Of a stretch of 64,000 bases of DNA, positions 9,801 through 24,800 are shown piece by piece. Source of the DNA: Fasciolopsis buskii (Eukaryota; Platyhelminthes; Trematoda; Plagiorchiida; Fasciolidae). The stretch is from positions 1 through 64,000 of the forward strand of contig LUCM01000228.1 of assembly GCA_008360955.1 (NCBI GenBank), in the 5' to 3' direction. The notes beneath the pieces were generated by a model that saw only the letters and a program-made list of their open reading frames with translations, ran no database searches and had not been told where the DNA came from. Made by a program: the position numbers and the translations under genes. Positions within the stretch are counted from its first letter, which is position 1; the number at the start of each line of letters is the position of its first letter.

Positions 9801-12800
9801 CATGCGTACTGGGTCCGATCTCACAAATCTATTGTCGATTTCAATCTGTTTTATGAACCGAGTTGGAATTGTGAAATAGACGGAAATCAGTGTTACGAAT
9901 GATGAACTGTACTTATCAGAATGCAGTGTGTAAATGAAATCACGTCCATTTATCAAGCTCGGTGTTGTTCGAAACAAGTTATAGGCAACCAAACGAAAAG
10001 TCCGCCAGGGCGGATCCCATGAGATAATTTATTTTCATTTAACAAACAGCATGATAAGAATTTGTTTTATCAATTTCTTTATTAATCAGTGCAGTAGAAA
10101 TGTCGAAAGTTGAGATGGAGAAGAGAAAACCGATAATCATGACTCTGAAACTCGGAGTGGCATCCAAGGTGTGGTAACAAGCCGGGCGAAAGGGACTAAC
10201 CGTCCTAAATTAAACACCAATTATCTTAAGTCCTCAATGTTGCTTTGTTGTTCAGGTGGTGGGACTGACCCCGGGATGAGTGTGCGACATCCGTAGCCGA
10301 GCTTCACTGTTAACAATACCATATATATCAATATCATAATATATAAGTTGGGTTTATATACTAGCGGTTTGGTTAGAAATAATAACCTGACAAAATGAGT
10401 GTCTTCTCTCATTGGGAATGATTCTGCGGGAATTGGATTTCTTTAAACTGTGCTTGGTTATTAATTTGATATAAATATGGGAACTTTTCGATCTCGATAG
10501 GATGTGAGCCTGCTCATGGATGATTTTAACCATTCTCTGCTGATAATATCTTAGTCACTTTTACTTCTCAGTTATTTGTTGATGTTGGACTAGAAAAGAA
10601 CAACGAGGTTTCTGAGATAAATTTTGTTTAAATGCAAACAGAAACTGAAATCTCTAAAAGAAGAGGCAAGAACCATTTCTACAAGTTCCGTAATAACTCA
10701 AGTGTGCGGTATATTTCCAACCAAATAAAAGTTGAAATCAGTCGCATCAGCAATACATTTGCCAGTCAACTCTTGAGTGGTAACAACAATCGATCCCTAT
10801 GGAGTTGGTCCTGACAGTCTGACCTCAGCTCTTTCAAGGCATGGTGCTGTGGCTCTGACCGATGCACTTACTTCTCTAATAAACTCCTCATTATTCTCGC
10901 CTTCTATTCCTGACTGCTGGAGATCAGTCACCATTATTCCAATCCCAAAATCTAACAGTTCTACTGCTTTAGCAAAACGTTTTCGTCCCATCGCCTTAAC
11001 GCCTTTCGGTCTTGAACTGGCGGAGCGTGCTATGCTTAAGCGCCTGCGTTTTTCGATGTACCCCCCTGACGACCCTATAAAGTTTGCCTATAAATCTAAC
11101 AGGTCCACTTTGGACTCTGTCGCCTCCCGCATTCACCACATTTGTAAGTCCTTAAACGCATGAATGAAATCTGTGCGTTGCGCCTTTCTAGACTATTCGT
11201 CGGCATTTGATTCTGTCCCACGGTCTCTTCTACTTCACAAACTGCAAGCATTTGGTTGTCCCAGTTCTTCCTTAGCATGGTTATCTGATTACTGTACTAA
11301 CCGAATCCAGTGCATACAAATGGACGATAAAACTTCAAAACCGCTGAGTAACAACTCAGGAGTACTGCAGGGTGCTCTTCTACCACCGTTTCTCTTCTCT
11401 ACTTGCATCAGCGACTTATCAACTGGCTCGCCTTGCCATCTGTTTAAGTATGCTGATGATTTTGCCCTCTCTCAAGCTGTTTCAAACAACGATGATTTTC
11501 AAAGTGTTTTCAACAACCTATCTTCTGTTTACGATTTCTCTGCACGAGCTGGTTTCAATCTCAACACATCTGAATGTTTCGAATGTCTGTTCTCTCTCTC
11601 TCTTTCTCTCGATCAATCTACCCATCCGAAACGTCTTTCATCGACTCAAAAACACTTACCAGGGTTGATTCTCTACACATATATATATATATATATTTAG
11701 TAGATGCACATAAAGTTCCTCGGAAACATACCATCGGTCTTGCATTTTTTGTTTCTCGTTTGGCGTGGGTCCAAAGGGAACAGGTGTGGGCGGGGTACAT
11801 TGGCCTAGCATTCCCCCTGTCATTTGTGGTAAATCATATAAAATATTATGTATTGGCACAATTACGAATAACTGAAAACGAGCTTGTTCATCACATTGTG
11901 TTGTTTCTCAGTTTGCTGTATGGGATTATTCGCAGTTGAAAACGTTTATCGCGATTAGACTCTTTATCTTTTACGGTATTTTGTTTGCTGCATGAGATTG
12001 CTGGACTACAGTACGTCCTCTCGATATGTAGTAAGAGCGGGGATCTCGGGGACAGTTGTTGGTGCTCGAAATGTCGAATTTTGTCCTTGATTATGACTCA
12101 AAGCAAATGCTCTGAGGTTGTTATCGTGTGAACATCTTCGGATAAATCTTGAAATTGCGGTATTTGGACTCGTTATTAGTTTACGGAATTCGGCGGGTCA
12201 CAGTACAGAACGGATACGGATTACCAATGGGTACTGAATTAGTTCCGACTAGCACAACGGAAAGACCACAACAGAAGAGTGATAAGTTCGAGTTGTACCT
12301 ACAGCTCATAGGTTCATATACAAAGTTCGAGATGTCCCACTTGGTGGATTACGTTCCGTCCAATCAGCTTCGCCGAATGTTTGGATTTCACGATCGTTTA
12401 TCGCCACGGTTCTCATTGGTTGCTTGACTATGCAGGTCAGCATGAAGTTGCACTGGACTACATCACACGTGATTTGCACGTAAACTCACCACAAACAAAG
12501 TTGCAACTTGGTTGACTCAGTTAATCGAAGACTCACACATGTCAGGTCACAGCACGGGACAATGCACTGCAACCCAAAGCAGCTACAAATGGATATAAGA
12601 AACATTGAGGGATAGTCACAGTCAAGGTTGCTGTTCACTGATCGGTGTGCTTATTGAAGATAAATAAATAATACCACATGAGGATTTGGTCATCGGATGC
12701 TGCGTTTGTCCGTGGTTTTCAATACTTATCCATCACTTGATTTGGGCACGTTTTGTGCTTCTACACGTTGGTCAAGACGAACAAGTTGTTCGCATAACTG

Positions 12801-15800
12801 CTGGCTGCTCACTCAAATCTTGTCCTAGTGATGCTGTCAGTGCTCAAACCGTTGAATTGTCTCCGATCAGTGACTTCTCAATCTTCCAGTTCCCAGTGGG
12901 AAATAATCACGAAGCATCCAATTTTCTATTTAACCAGCATATTATATAACATTGAAATAGAATGCATGGACACAAATGCCCCTTGTTGCTGATGGACGAA
13001 TGTGCTGGGATGAAAAATTTGTCGACCCTTTATTAATTGTTGGGCTGGTGGGAAGGGCAGACAGAATGTTAGCAGTCATTGGTGAGTATCAAAAGTGACA
13101 TGTATATGAAGCGGCTCGTTCCTGGACACATGCTTCACTGTTGTGGTGTCTTGTGGAATGTGCGGACTTGCCATTGGTTAATGTCACCAAAACACCGGCC
13201 TGTGGATCGATTAAATGTTGACTGGCACTTTTGTTGATGAGGTATGTTCTAGGAAATTTTCGACTCCTGATATTTATAGGGATAATTAACACTTAGGCAA
13301 TCAATAGTATCTGTGAGCAGTCTGTTTGCAATTTTTGGGCTACTCACAGAGCGATTAGGAAAACGGAAATGAACCTACGGCTCACCAGAACGAACTTCAT
13401 GTGTTCAGTGATCAACGTAATCGTGTGACTGCGTGGACGTAGGGAAGAATTGTTCGAAACAGTTTGCCAGCCTGAGTTGTCCTTTGAGGAAAGAATCGAC
13501 AATACATGAGCCTTAGTCAGAAATGTACGAATTCCTACTCAGCTTGGTATTCTGCATCAGACAAGTCAGTTTGTAGCCTGGATATGATGAATGTGTGGAA
13601 CGACATTGTGAATTCGCTTTGAAGTAGCTAGGAATAACAAAAAATGAACACGCTTCACCATAAGAGCTGCAATTTGTATACAGGCCCACTCGCAAACATA
13701 AATCAGTTTGTACTATTCAATTTGCCAGTGGTACCCAGAGGTCCGATAGGTCCAACATCGTATTAATTCTGCCAAAAGCTTCAGTCTATCTTTCGAACCG
13801 ACCTCATTGTTTGGAACAGTTCAGTTCATCTCAATTCATACAACCTCTAACTTTTTGGATCTAACTTCCGCCTCGTAATATCGAATTATGGTGAAAGAAA
13901 AATCAAGAGATCATGAGACAAAGATTGTAGAGAAGCTGATATGTTTCGAGTGCAGAAATGCCACTGACCCATGCCGTCTTGTCCTCGACCGTTGCAAATT
14001 TGGAGGAAGTTTATCTTGGGCGCATTTAGCAACTAAATCAAATTGAATAGCTTATTGTCCATCTTCTTAAGTATAATTATCAAGGGGACTGCCAAAATTG
14101 TAAAATATCGCATATGACTTGTATTTACTTATTACTGACGAATATGTCGGGATGCGGAAACAGATTCATAAAGTAGGCGAACAATACGAGTTGAGAGCCT
14201 CGCCGAAATTAGCAGTACCAACGGAACACCAGTGGGCAATAATCAAGTAATTGTTAGTGATTTGTAAGTAGCGTCAATGGACGTTGTGTATAATGCCTGC
14301 TAACCAGTCAAGTGACCAGTTTTGCAAATTCTTTATGCTATTTAGTTTAAGGTTGTCTCAAGTAATCAGCGATACCCAATCTGCATTCTTTTTGTTTTAC
14401 CGGAACCTGGTAGTCATGGCAACCGAATAAAATAAACGGATTGTTGGTTTTGTTTAGCCAGATTTTCATCCAGTCGGAGAAAATTTGTCTCGGAAATAAA
14501 AGTGAAATTACCAACATATTATTGTTATTATTACCGTTACTGTTGTTGATCTAAACACGTGGGATAAAACTGATCTGAACATTAAGCAACCTCATTACAC
14601 CAGTTATTGTTGCTGGCTGTAGACAGAAAAATCTTCGGGTCGTTTTTATTGATTAACTAAATCGAACACCTTATCAGTACACCGGCCGTAATACAACGAG
14701 GGATGTGTATGGAGTGAACTAACAGGAGAACCACCTGTTATCCTTTTGCTTGATTTTCGGATTGCTGGTCTTGGGATTTAGATCACATTGTTGTGCCCTT
14801 CCGTTGACAGTGGTCAAGATGACAAGCCAATGATCCATGTCTTAATTTCGAATTCTTCTGGGTCCCTGGGAATTTGATCTAAAGTCTTGGTAATTCAATT
14901 ACGTTGTTTCGAGCGAAAATGCACCCACTTTGCAGACTGCCCCATTCTACGAGGTACACCAGCTCCAGGTGGAATCAATAAGAAAAATCGCTTTGGTATT
15001 GTTTCGAATATTTTTGCCGACATTTTTAGTTTCTCAGAGGGCTGTTCAACGTAAACCGAATGGTGGATTGGGTTAATGTCTTAAGCACCGCCATATGGTA
15101 TTTTTGCAGCCGTCCGGACTTGAACCGAACGTCTTTAGTCCACCAAGAGCCAGATGGCCACAGTTACTTGGAGGACAATCAATAAGGTAACAAACCGAAG
15201 CAGTTTAGTAGACGATGGCATTTGAGATACAACCATATCCCTAGACCAATCGTCTGTGGTCATTCGGACCAAAACCGACAATAAAAAGGAATACAGTAGA
15301 ACGCAACGAGTTTCGCTAGCACACGGTCTAACGAAATGATTCTCAGCGGACATCCGCCCAACGATTAGCAACCACATTTCTTCAGAGAACTGCAAAATGA
15401 AAACTGGAATTTGCCTAACGTATAGTTCACAGACATGGAACTCGATAGAATGAAGCACCATATTTAGTTGAGCACAATTTACCGGATTGGTTTGTTGTAA
15501 TCGGTAGTGTCAGACAAGAGAACCAAAGCGCATGCAGCACAGGTGGCGTTGCATTTCCACGTGACTTCAGGTTGAGACTGAAAGCTCGTCCAATCGGTGC
15601 GTGTGTCTACCCGCTTCGACGAGACCACGTGATCCCGGCATTCGACTGTTCAGGATGGTTTAGGGTTAGAAATTCAAATATCCACGATACGCACATTTCA
15701 GTACGTGCCCCCGATCGAATACACACAGTCTGAGTGTGATTTTCTGATTTGCTTTGCTTGCAGTCGCCGACATGCATCACTTTCGCCGGTTATTGAAATG

Positions 15801-18800
15801 TCGATCTCAGCATACTTTTTTTGAAGGTGTTAAATGCAATGCAATCGGTTGCACCATCTATGACCGTGTCAGCCTAATACTGCAGCAAAGAACATTTGCC
15901 TGGGTTGCTTTTCAGACCCCATGCAAAACGTGAGAAACCCTCTCTGAATTGGTCCAGAGGAAGGCCTTAAAAAATTAAAAAAAAAAAAAATACCTTTGCC
16001 TACCCCTCCCCTCATAAAAACCAAAACTAAACCTTAATAAAAAAAAAAAAAATAAAACCCCCTTAATCCCCTATAAAAAGTAAAACCTCTACCCCTTAAT
16101 AAAAAAAAAAAAAAAAAAAAATAAAAAAACTAAAAAAAAAAAATAACTTAAAAAAAAACTTATAAACAAAAAACTACCCTATTACATAAAATTAAAAACC
16201 CCCAAAAAAAAAAAAATCCCCCCCCCCATAAAAAAAATAAAAACTAAAAAAAAAAATAACTAAAATTTTAATTAACCCTTAAAAAAAGAAATAACCCCCC
16301 CAATCCCGCATCCCCTCCCCTAAAAAAAAAACTAAAACCCCCCTAAAAAAAATAAAAAAACTAAAAAAAAAAAAGCTAAATCCCCTAATAAACCCCCCTT
16401 CACTAATAAAAAAAATAACTACTTCCTCGTCCCCCCCCCTCCCCTCTCCTACCTTAAAAAAAATAAACCCCCCTAAAAAAAAAATAAAAAAAAAAAAAAA
16501 AAAACCCCCCCCTTGAGCTTAAAAAGAACCCCCCTCCCCTTAAACCCCCTAAACCTAAAAAAAAAAAATAAAAAATTTATTTTTTTTTTTCAAACAGCAC
16601 ACACGCCATTACAGATGGTTGATCTGCATATTATTCAGTCTAAATATACATACATATACATATCCAAACTGAAACAGAAAATTTGAGGGCCTACACTGAG
16701 TTTTAAAATGATCCAGGCTAGAATCAGACTGTGACTACGTATTTTGAATTTTAATGATGAATCCTAGCCTCAGCGGACCGTCACAATAAACCTATTGTTA
16801 TTGCATTGTACAGATGTTCCGTACACAGATGTTGCATTTCAGTCAAAAACCGTGATGGAAAACAGGAAAATAGTTACACCGATCACTTTGTAAAAATGAA
16901 AAGAAGAAGGAGCTCATCGAGGAATGATTTGAGCCCCTTATGATAGGTGAGTCACGTGGTCGGACCCAAATAACACAGGTCACGGGTTGGCTACAGATGC
17001 GCGCGAAATATGCGACAGTTGAATTCCCATGGATATTGATTCTGAGGCGTATAGAACGAAAAGTGAATTGAAAGATCGTTGTGCAGAGGATGTGTGGGAT
17101 CTGAACGAATTTTGTGAGCAAATTTTTCAAAAGCGGATAGGCGCCGATGACATAGCCTAACAGGGTTAGTTTAGTGGTATGAAAAAACAGCTAATAATCG
17201 GTAGCCCCCGGCGGAGAATTTTGAAGTCTTTTTCTGAGGAAACCCTTCAAAGATAATAAGAGAACAGTACTGAAGAATCGAAACCCCCCGTTATGCGAAA
17301 TGGTAGATGGAGCTTTGTTTCCCCTTGTAGTATCGAGGTGCCTACTTGATTTTGAAAGTTGACAACCATCGCAAGATTCTTATCAATCATTAACCTTCTA
17401 GATATCCGGACAAACGACGTAGGAGCATGTTATCGAAAAATCGATGCGCCATGTATTGGTTTTTTTATTGTGATATTGATATAATATTAATAACACAGCG
17501 TTGTTGGTTAGATGTAATGCGCCAAAAAAACGTTTCGACTAACCGTTGGTAGTCATTTCTCAAGACAAAGTTTTGTAAAAACTTGCCTTTTTTGAGAAAG
17601 ACTACCCACGGTAGTCGAACTGTTGGCGCATTACATTCTACCAACAATCGCATGTGTTATTAATATATCATTCACAATAGACCTCTCGCTCGCTCTCCAC
17701 AAATCAACCCTGGTAAATGTTTCTGAGTTGGTTAAAGACGGTTCGGTTGAGTGAGCTGACCGCCGAGAGAGAGAGAGAGAGACAGCAGCGTCCAAAGTGG
17801 ACATGTTAGATTTATAGGCCAACTGAAATGGGTCGCCAGGATGATGCATAGCAGTACGCAGGTGCATAAGTATAGCACGCTCCGTCAGTTTAAGACCAAA
17901 AGGTGTTAAGGCGATGGGACGAAAGCGATTTGCTAAAGCAATAAAACTGCTAGATTGTGAGATGGAAATAATAGTGGCGGGTCTGCAACATTTCAGGACA
18001 GAAGACGAACTTAATGATTTGTTAATCAGAGAAGTGAATGCAACAGTCTTGGACACAGCATCATGCCTTAAAAGAGCTGAGGACAGGCTGCCAGGACCAA
18101 CCCTTGTGGTAATAATAGTTGTACGCAGAATGTCGAGCACCTCTTCTCTAGAAAACTTGTAACTGTCACATCATCACCCCGTCGACATACGCAGAAAATT
18201 TCGCATGTCTCTTTTTCTTCCCACACAACAGTCGAATGCCTTATCATAGGGATCGGTTGTTGTTACCACTCAACAGCCGGCTGGTGAATTGTTGATACGT
18301 TTGCTTGCAGCTTTTGTTAGGGCAAAAATGTATCACTCACGTGCGTTGGTACGAGATTTGTAGAAGTGCCCCTCGCGCTTCCTTAGAGACTTCAGTACCT
18401 GGGAGGAGATGTGGCCACTTGAGACAAATAGGGCTTCTAGGGGACAGCAGATATAAAAGATCGCATTGGTCGTCTCTGTAAAATGTCTGCCATTATTGTT
18501 AATCTAGGGTTCAAAGGGAAACAAGATGTATGCGAAAGTGACTTTTTGAAGGAAAGCAGATGTTTTATGAAAAACTGCTGGGGCGAATTTAGATTAGATG
18601 CTTTCGTTTAAAGGACGAGGAAGGCTGACCGAGAGTATATATTGAACCTTAGCAGAATCAGACCAGTGATCACTGCTTCAGATGGAAAAACGTAGTTTCG
18701 AGGAAAAGAACTTCGGGTGATTAGTAATAACTATCTAAAATGGAACCGTCTCTGGTGGGAGAAACACAGAGGTCAGTCAAACCAAACAGTCAATGGTAGG

Positions 18801-21800
18801 GTTGATACATGACTGAAATTTCCTACAATAATATGCAGACTATCTTCAGAAAGAGGAACACTAAATACTAGAAAACAGTCAAAAAATGATGTGTGATATT
18901 GTGTTGCCAGCCAAAAGGGGAATATACAAGTTTGTTGTGATTGCACTGATATGTGGGGAAAAACCTAGGATGTCACTATGTCACGAAACAATCGATTTCG
19001 TTTAGGGAGTACGTATGAGTAAATTCGGACGTACAAGACCGGAAAAAGTTTATGTATGTTGCCACACCGCCTCCTGTCTCCCTTCTATTCGAAACTCTGT
19101 CCATCCGGTGGAGTCTGAAGCTATCTATCGACACGAGTGAATCAGCAATATCAGGGCTCATCCAATTTGCAGATGCAGATGAAACAAGTGTGAACATGGA
19201 TCGGTGATTGAACTACAAGGGACATATACAATATTTTCATGAACAGATAACATATGTTGGCACTCAGCAATGCCGGAATGGACATCTTGGCCGGAAGGTG
19301 CATTTACGAACTTCCAGTCAGCATGAGCGTCTCTTCCAAATGGATTAGATTTTCTTTGAAGCACACCGATGCGTGACCCCAGTCCATATCGAGCAACAAT
19401 AAGGTTTTTAAACAGCAACAATTCCGACCGATTTTAGTTGCGATCGGAAAACATAATAGAACCGAAAATCCCGCATGAAAACAAAGAGATAACAATGACA
19501 CAGAACTGTAGCGCAGCCAGTCAAATGTCGCGCGCCGAAGATGACAGCTATGCTGGAAGACACTTTATCATTTCCGCTAAATAAGCTAAATGTGTCTACT
19601 CGAAAAAAAAAATTTTGGACACGAATGTCAGTGTTCGCGCATCGTTGCTTCTCTAGAGGCTGCGCAATTTAAGGCGCGAAAAGTTTTCTCCTCATAGGAT
19701 GTAATCGTCATCTACAGACATTCCAGACTATCGACCGGGATTCCTACCTTAAAAAAATAAAATGTTTGTGATTTGGCTGGCCATTATGTAAGTGGGGCAA
19801 ATTCTATCAAAAATGAAACATGAAACCACGTTCAGATCTATATTCATGAGAATAAGTAAATCAATCACTTACAAATTTCTTGAACAGCATGAGGTACACC
19901 GGGAGCCTTAGAAATTAAAAGCCAACAAGTGTGAGAATGCGTACACCTAACAGACGGTAAGACAACATCAACAACGTTTTTTTGACACAGGCGTCGGATA
20001 ATCCGATTTGCCAAAGTGGAACCGAGGAATTCTGTATCAGTAGACCTTCAGACCTAAGGTTCCCCATTGCAAATAAAACTGTAGCTAAAATCGATAACAC
20101 TAGAACTGTTCACATGCGTATACCAAACGAGATTTCTCATTTGCATATATGCATAACCTTTGTTTTACCGGATGTTTTGACGAGGCGAAACGATCGGAGC
20201 TGGTACGGTACTTGTCACGGGTTCCCTCCGAGGAATCGGTCCGGGTTCGAATCCATGGATTCGCAGTTTTCTTTCCCTCTTGTCAAATTCTGCTTGCTCC
20301 AGAAGGTCATCAACGTTGACTGATCAGTTTGTCAACGCGGGAGTATGTTCTACCCTAGTCATTGAATTGAGATAATGCAGGGTGAAGATTTTTAGCTGTT
20401 GGGCATTAGGGATTTAGTTTGGGAAAAATCAGGCGTTTGCTATTCTTTTAGGCTTATCTGGGTTAGCAGAACAACCAAGGTGTTTTGGTAATCAAGGACA
20501 CCAGGTTTGGCTGCCAGTGTTGTGCAAAGTAATCCTAAAGAAGTGTACATTTGATTCTCAAATTGTCCCTTTGAAGACGAAAAGCAGATCTGCAAATGAA
20601 CATCACTGGACGACTCGGGGACCATTTTTCCTCATATTTTAATGGAAAACCACTGGGGACGACTGAAGGTTCTTTTAGTCCCCACCTGGATCTGTTTCTT
20701 CTCGCATGATGAGTACTTTTTTGTCTGGTTCGGCTTGATTTCAGAACCAGTCTGTGGTACGCACTACCTGGTAGCTAACATTGAAAACGCTAATGAACTC
20801 GCCATAGTAACTATACAGAAGATATTCAATCTATCGGTTGAACTACGTTGGCAGCAATTGCTTAAGCAAACACAACCAAAAGAAGGGTAGTTTTGTCATC
20901 CTACTCGTGATTAGGTTGAAAGTGACCTTCAAACTACGACATTCATTGAACTCGGAAATCAAAACAAGGGCTCCAATGAAAGTATCATTTTACCTTACAT
21001 GCCCAGTTCTGTACACAAATGTTTGTCGTTTGAACCGGTTCCAGTTTGTAGAGGTATTTCGTAAAATTTTCTCTCGGATTAGCATATAAAGCCGACATTC
21101 GGACATTCTTTTCTTTTTTTGTAACCACGAGCAGATATGATTAGTAGTGAAATCTGAGGCACGATAAATTTAGAATGTAACTTGCTCTCGAGAGGAATGA
21201 TATGTAGATTAGCATACAAGTAAAACTCCCTCTCTAAAATGACACGCCAGATTTTCTTGGGAAATGTGTTGTTCTTGTGGGGACACGGAGTATTCTACAT
21301 TTGGCATTGGTTTGTTTCTTGGGAAGGAGCGGTCTACCTTCTCTTGTATTATTTGAATGATATCCCCAGAATTTTTTCTCATAGCAACATCTTTGAAGTG
21401 TTAGCACGGTGTAACCGAAGCCTACAAATCATAACCGAACAAAATCTGCCGTTACAAATTTTACTGCTTTCCCTAGGGGCATCTGATGCAATTTAGCTTA
21501 CCCATGATATCTTTCGTGAGAAGTAAACAGAGCATATTCCTTGCACAATTGATCTCACCCCTCATTGTGGCTTTCGAATGAAATCGGGGCTAAATAAGGT
21601 TTGATAATCCATAACTATTCATTTCCCCAGTGTCGTATACAACTTCGTTTTTTAGACTTTTGTTCATTCTTTGTTTGAAATTCTCCTACATTTCAGCAAA
21701 GAATTCTACATTGTAAAAAGTTGTTGACATATACGCTCGGCAGTTGAGGCAGAATTTCATTCAGCTTCGACTTAATGTCATCCACGTCGTATTTATACAT

Positions 21801-24800
21801 GCCCTATTACCTCCATAAAGACGTCGAAACATCAAAAGCGTGCGATTTATGTTTTAATTTTGTCTAGGGTGGGTGCCAACTGGAACAAACTGGGTAGATT
21901 ACTGTTGTATTAAACACTTTGATGGTTTCATTGGCCGGAGTTTTGAACACGTCATTGATTGTTACCCACTGTTGTCCGATTATCAATTAAAAGTAATCAA
22001 ATATCGTGAAATATGTTTGCCATCTTCACGAACGCATATCAATGAAGTTTGCAAATAAATTTCTTTGCTAAATACTAGAAATGACTATGGCGTGACATCT
22101 GGTTTACTTGTCATTAACAGCAAACCAAGTTGATACGATGGCTTCCTCTAACTTTGAGTTAGATGCAATGAGTTGTAGTTGTTGATGTGGTAGTGGTAAC
22201 CACTGACATTCCGACCACTTTGGGTGCTAGCGCATTACAATGTGTTCATGGTCATCGGTTCGAAGTACGACTGGATTTCTTATAAAAATCATTTCTAACA
22301 AATGGCAGCCTTGTCGTTTTTGTTTTCTCTTATCCCCCGTCGCTTCTGTAGCATCGCCCGGAGGCACTTTCGATACTTGTTTAAGTTATTTTGGTCATTT
22401 GGCTGCCGTGTTGTGTTGATCTGCTGATATTTAAGTGAACCTACCAACTAATCTGTGGTGACGTTTCGATTTTACGTAGCAGTATCTGCTAGGCCAAGGT
22501 ATGCTTGCTCATTGCACTTGGCCTTGCATGTACCACTGAAATGGGAATGCGAAGAATTTCTCACGCGGTCCATGTTCTCCCGCTTCATCAAAGACATCAG
22601 TCAACATGTGTACCTGTAATCCCGAGGTAGCTGGACTGCGCAAGTCGATAAGACCATGGACCACTTTACACTAATGGTCTGCGTAGTCCAAGTTATAAGC
22701 GCAGTATGTAAGCACATGCGTGTCGTAATGGACTTCAGGAAACAGGTCTTTTATACTTAGTTCATTGTACAACTAAAATTGTCTGAATTCCGCAACTTTC
22801 CAGTATTCACTGCCATTACATTTAGGACAGTTTCTGATAAGATTGCGCGGCAGACAGTCAGGTGATAATTGACAACGCTCCAATTGCCGAAACGGGAAAA
22901 CGGTCCACGCCCAAATTGGACTGTACACTAATAGGTTAACAAACGTTTGGTTATACCTAAACACAACATGTGCATGTAATCAAATGGAAAAGCCTTAAAA
23001 TATCGACCGACAATCTCAGCGACGGGACGATCTCAATGTGATATTGATCATGGATGCCCTTTTCAGTCTTAATGCTTCCGGTGTCACATGAAATAAACGC
23101 CTGGCTGTTAGCTGATCCCATGCACAGTGAGTTTCGAGCAGTATTAAAAAGGGTTATTGTGCTTCATTTGTTTTGGGTAGCTTAGTTGGAGCATCAGCCA
23201 TCACACTGTATAAGCGAACGCGGTGTCAAACTACTTGACTTCAAAAATTCCGTGATGACATCCTCAAAATAGACCCTCACGTCTACCGGTTTTCGCATCC
23301 AGCAATAAATACCTAGCAGGAATACTCGAGATTCAGGGCCCAACAATGCATCAAGAGTGGGCTACAGATGCTTTGATGATTCACTATGCAGTCTACCGTT
23401 TTACAATTGCACGTCAATGGTGCGTTATTCAAACGACTTGACAAATGTCAGTGCGAGGCAAATTCCGTGTCTCTAGGCCAACATGTACGTAGACACTTTC
23501 AGACGTCAATCGTTTCGAAGTGTTATTAGATGTTGCAAACAGCGTACGCGAGTCCACAAGTAAATCGGGTGCAGCCGACTGGTGATTTTCAACAGCTTTC
23601 ACGTTTCGTACCACGGAAAATTGTAACTGGATGACAGGTTGGCAAGAAACTGTCCGAACGGATAGTTTTGATTTGATTTTAGCAACACATGTTAACAAAC
23701 AAGTCATTTCTGTAACTGAATTTGGAGGGTCTTCTTTCATATTGAAATCAGTCATTTCTAACCAGGGTGACATTTAGTCATGTATTATCACGCCATGCAG
23801 TGAAACACCCGCTTCAAAAATCGAGGAATCCAAGTCGTTTACAGTTACTCATTTCACTCCATATTGTCACTGATCCTTTTCGTCTTTTTATCTTTTACTT
23901 CCTCTATTAATGAAATAACAAGGTACATCAACTTTCAGGAAGGGCACCGCGGCCAGCAGAGGGCTACCAAGTGGGGAAGTTGACCTGCGGTAGGAGGATT
24001 GAAACCCGCGATCTTCACGTCCAAACGCCACGATCTTATCTGGTTGGCCACAGCCGGCGACCGAATGTCACGATCTAACACCCGACAGCGCTACCTAGTT
24101 ATGATGCATGATAAATCAAACGTTACCATTTACTATTTACACTTATCCTCGTTTACTTTGCCTCCGTCATTCAAATTAGGTACAGGCTCTTGTTCGTCCA
24201 GGAAGCTCAAACCGAGAGGGCAGCCCCGTAGACTCGGCGAAACCGGCTCATGGATCTGCCAACCGATAAGGTGGATAAACGGCCAGCAAATGGCACAGTC
24301 TACACCTAAGAGGTCTTCGATAGACGCGATTATATTAGGAGACCGTATAGTATCATTTAATCACTGGCGTGCACGATGACAACGTTTCCATTTTGAGGCC
24401 AACCACAACATATTCCAGATGGACTGATCCCAATAGAGTCGAGTACAACAATGCTGCAAAATATGGACGAAATTCTGGTCTTTAATGATATTCAGCAAAG
24501 CTACCTAGTCAATTACAAAAACTAATCGGGATACAGTGATTGTTGCTCAATGCACGGCAATAACTTCGAAGGCATGCACCGAGAACTGAATGTGTAATAG
24601 GATACATTAAAATAATGGTACCGTAAGATAAGCGGTTATCGTGTCACTTTGCGCAGGTTGCGCTAACCAAGAACATGGCATTAAACTTTCCAAGAAAACG
24701 ATTGGAATTACACAATAAATAGTGGACAGATTTTTTCCATTCGTTTCGGCGACGACTTTTTTTTGCTTTTCACCATACACGTGGAATTCATTTACTATTC

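Noticed and set aside
10090..10180. Short frame with ATG at about 10100 (MSKVEMEKRKPIIM)
   Set aside because: Only 26 codons, no splice signals or partner; insufficient to call.
15135..15461. 108-codon minus-strand frame with hydrophobic stretches
   Set aside because: No start context, borders or domain; long frames of this size are expected by chance in 64 kb.
17914..18162. + strand frame of 82 codons
   Set aside because: Antisense shadow of the CR1-like reverse transcriptase fragment.
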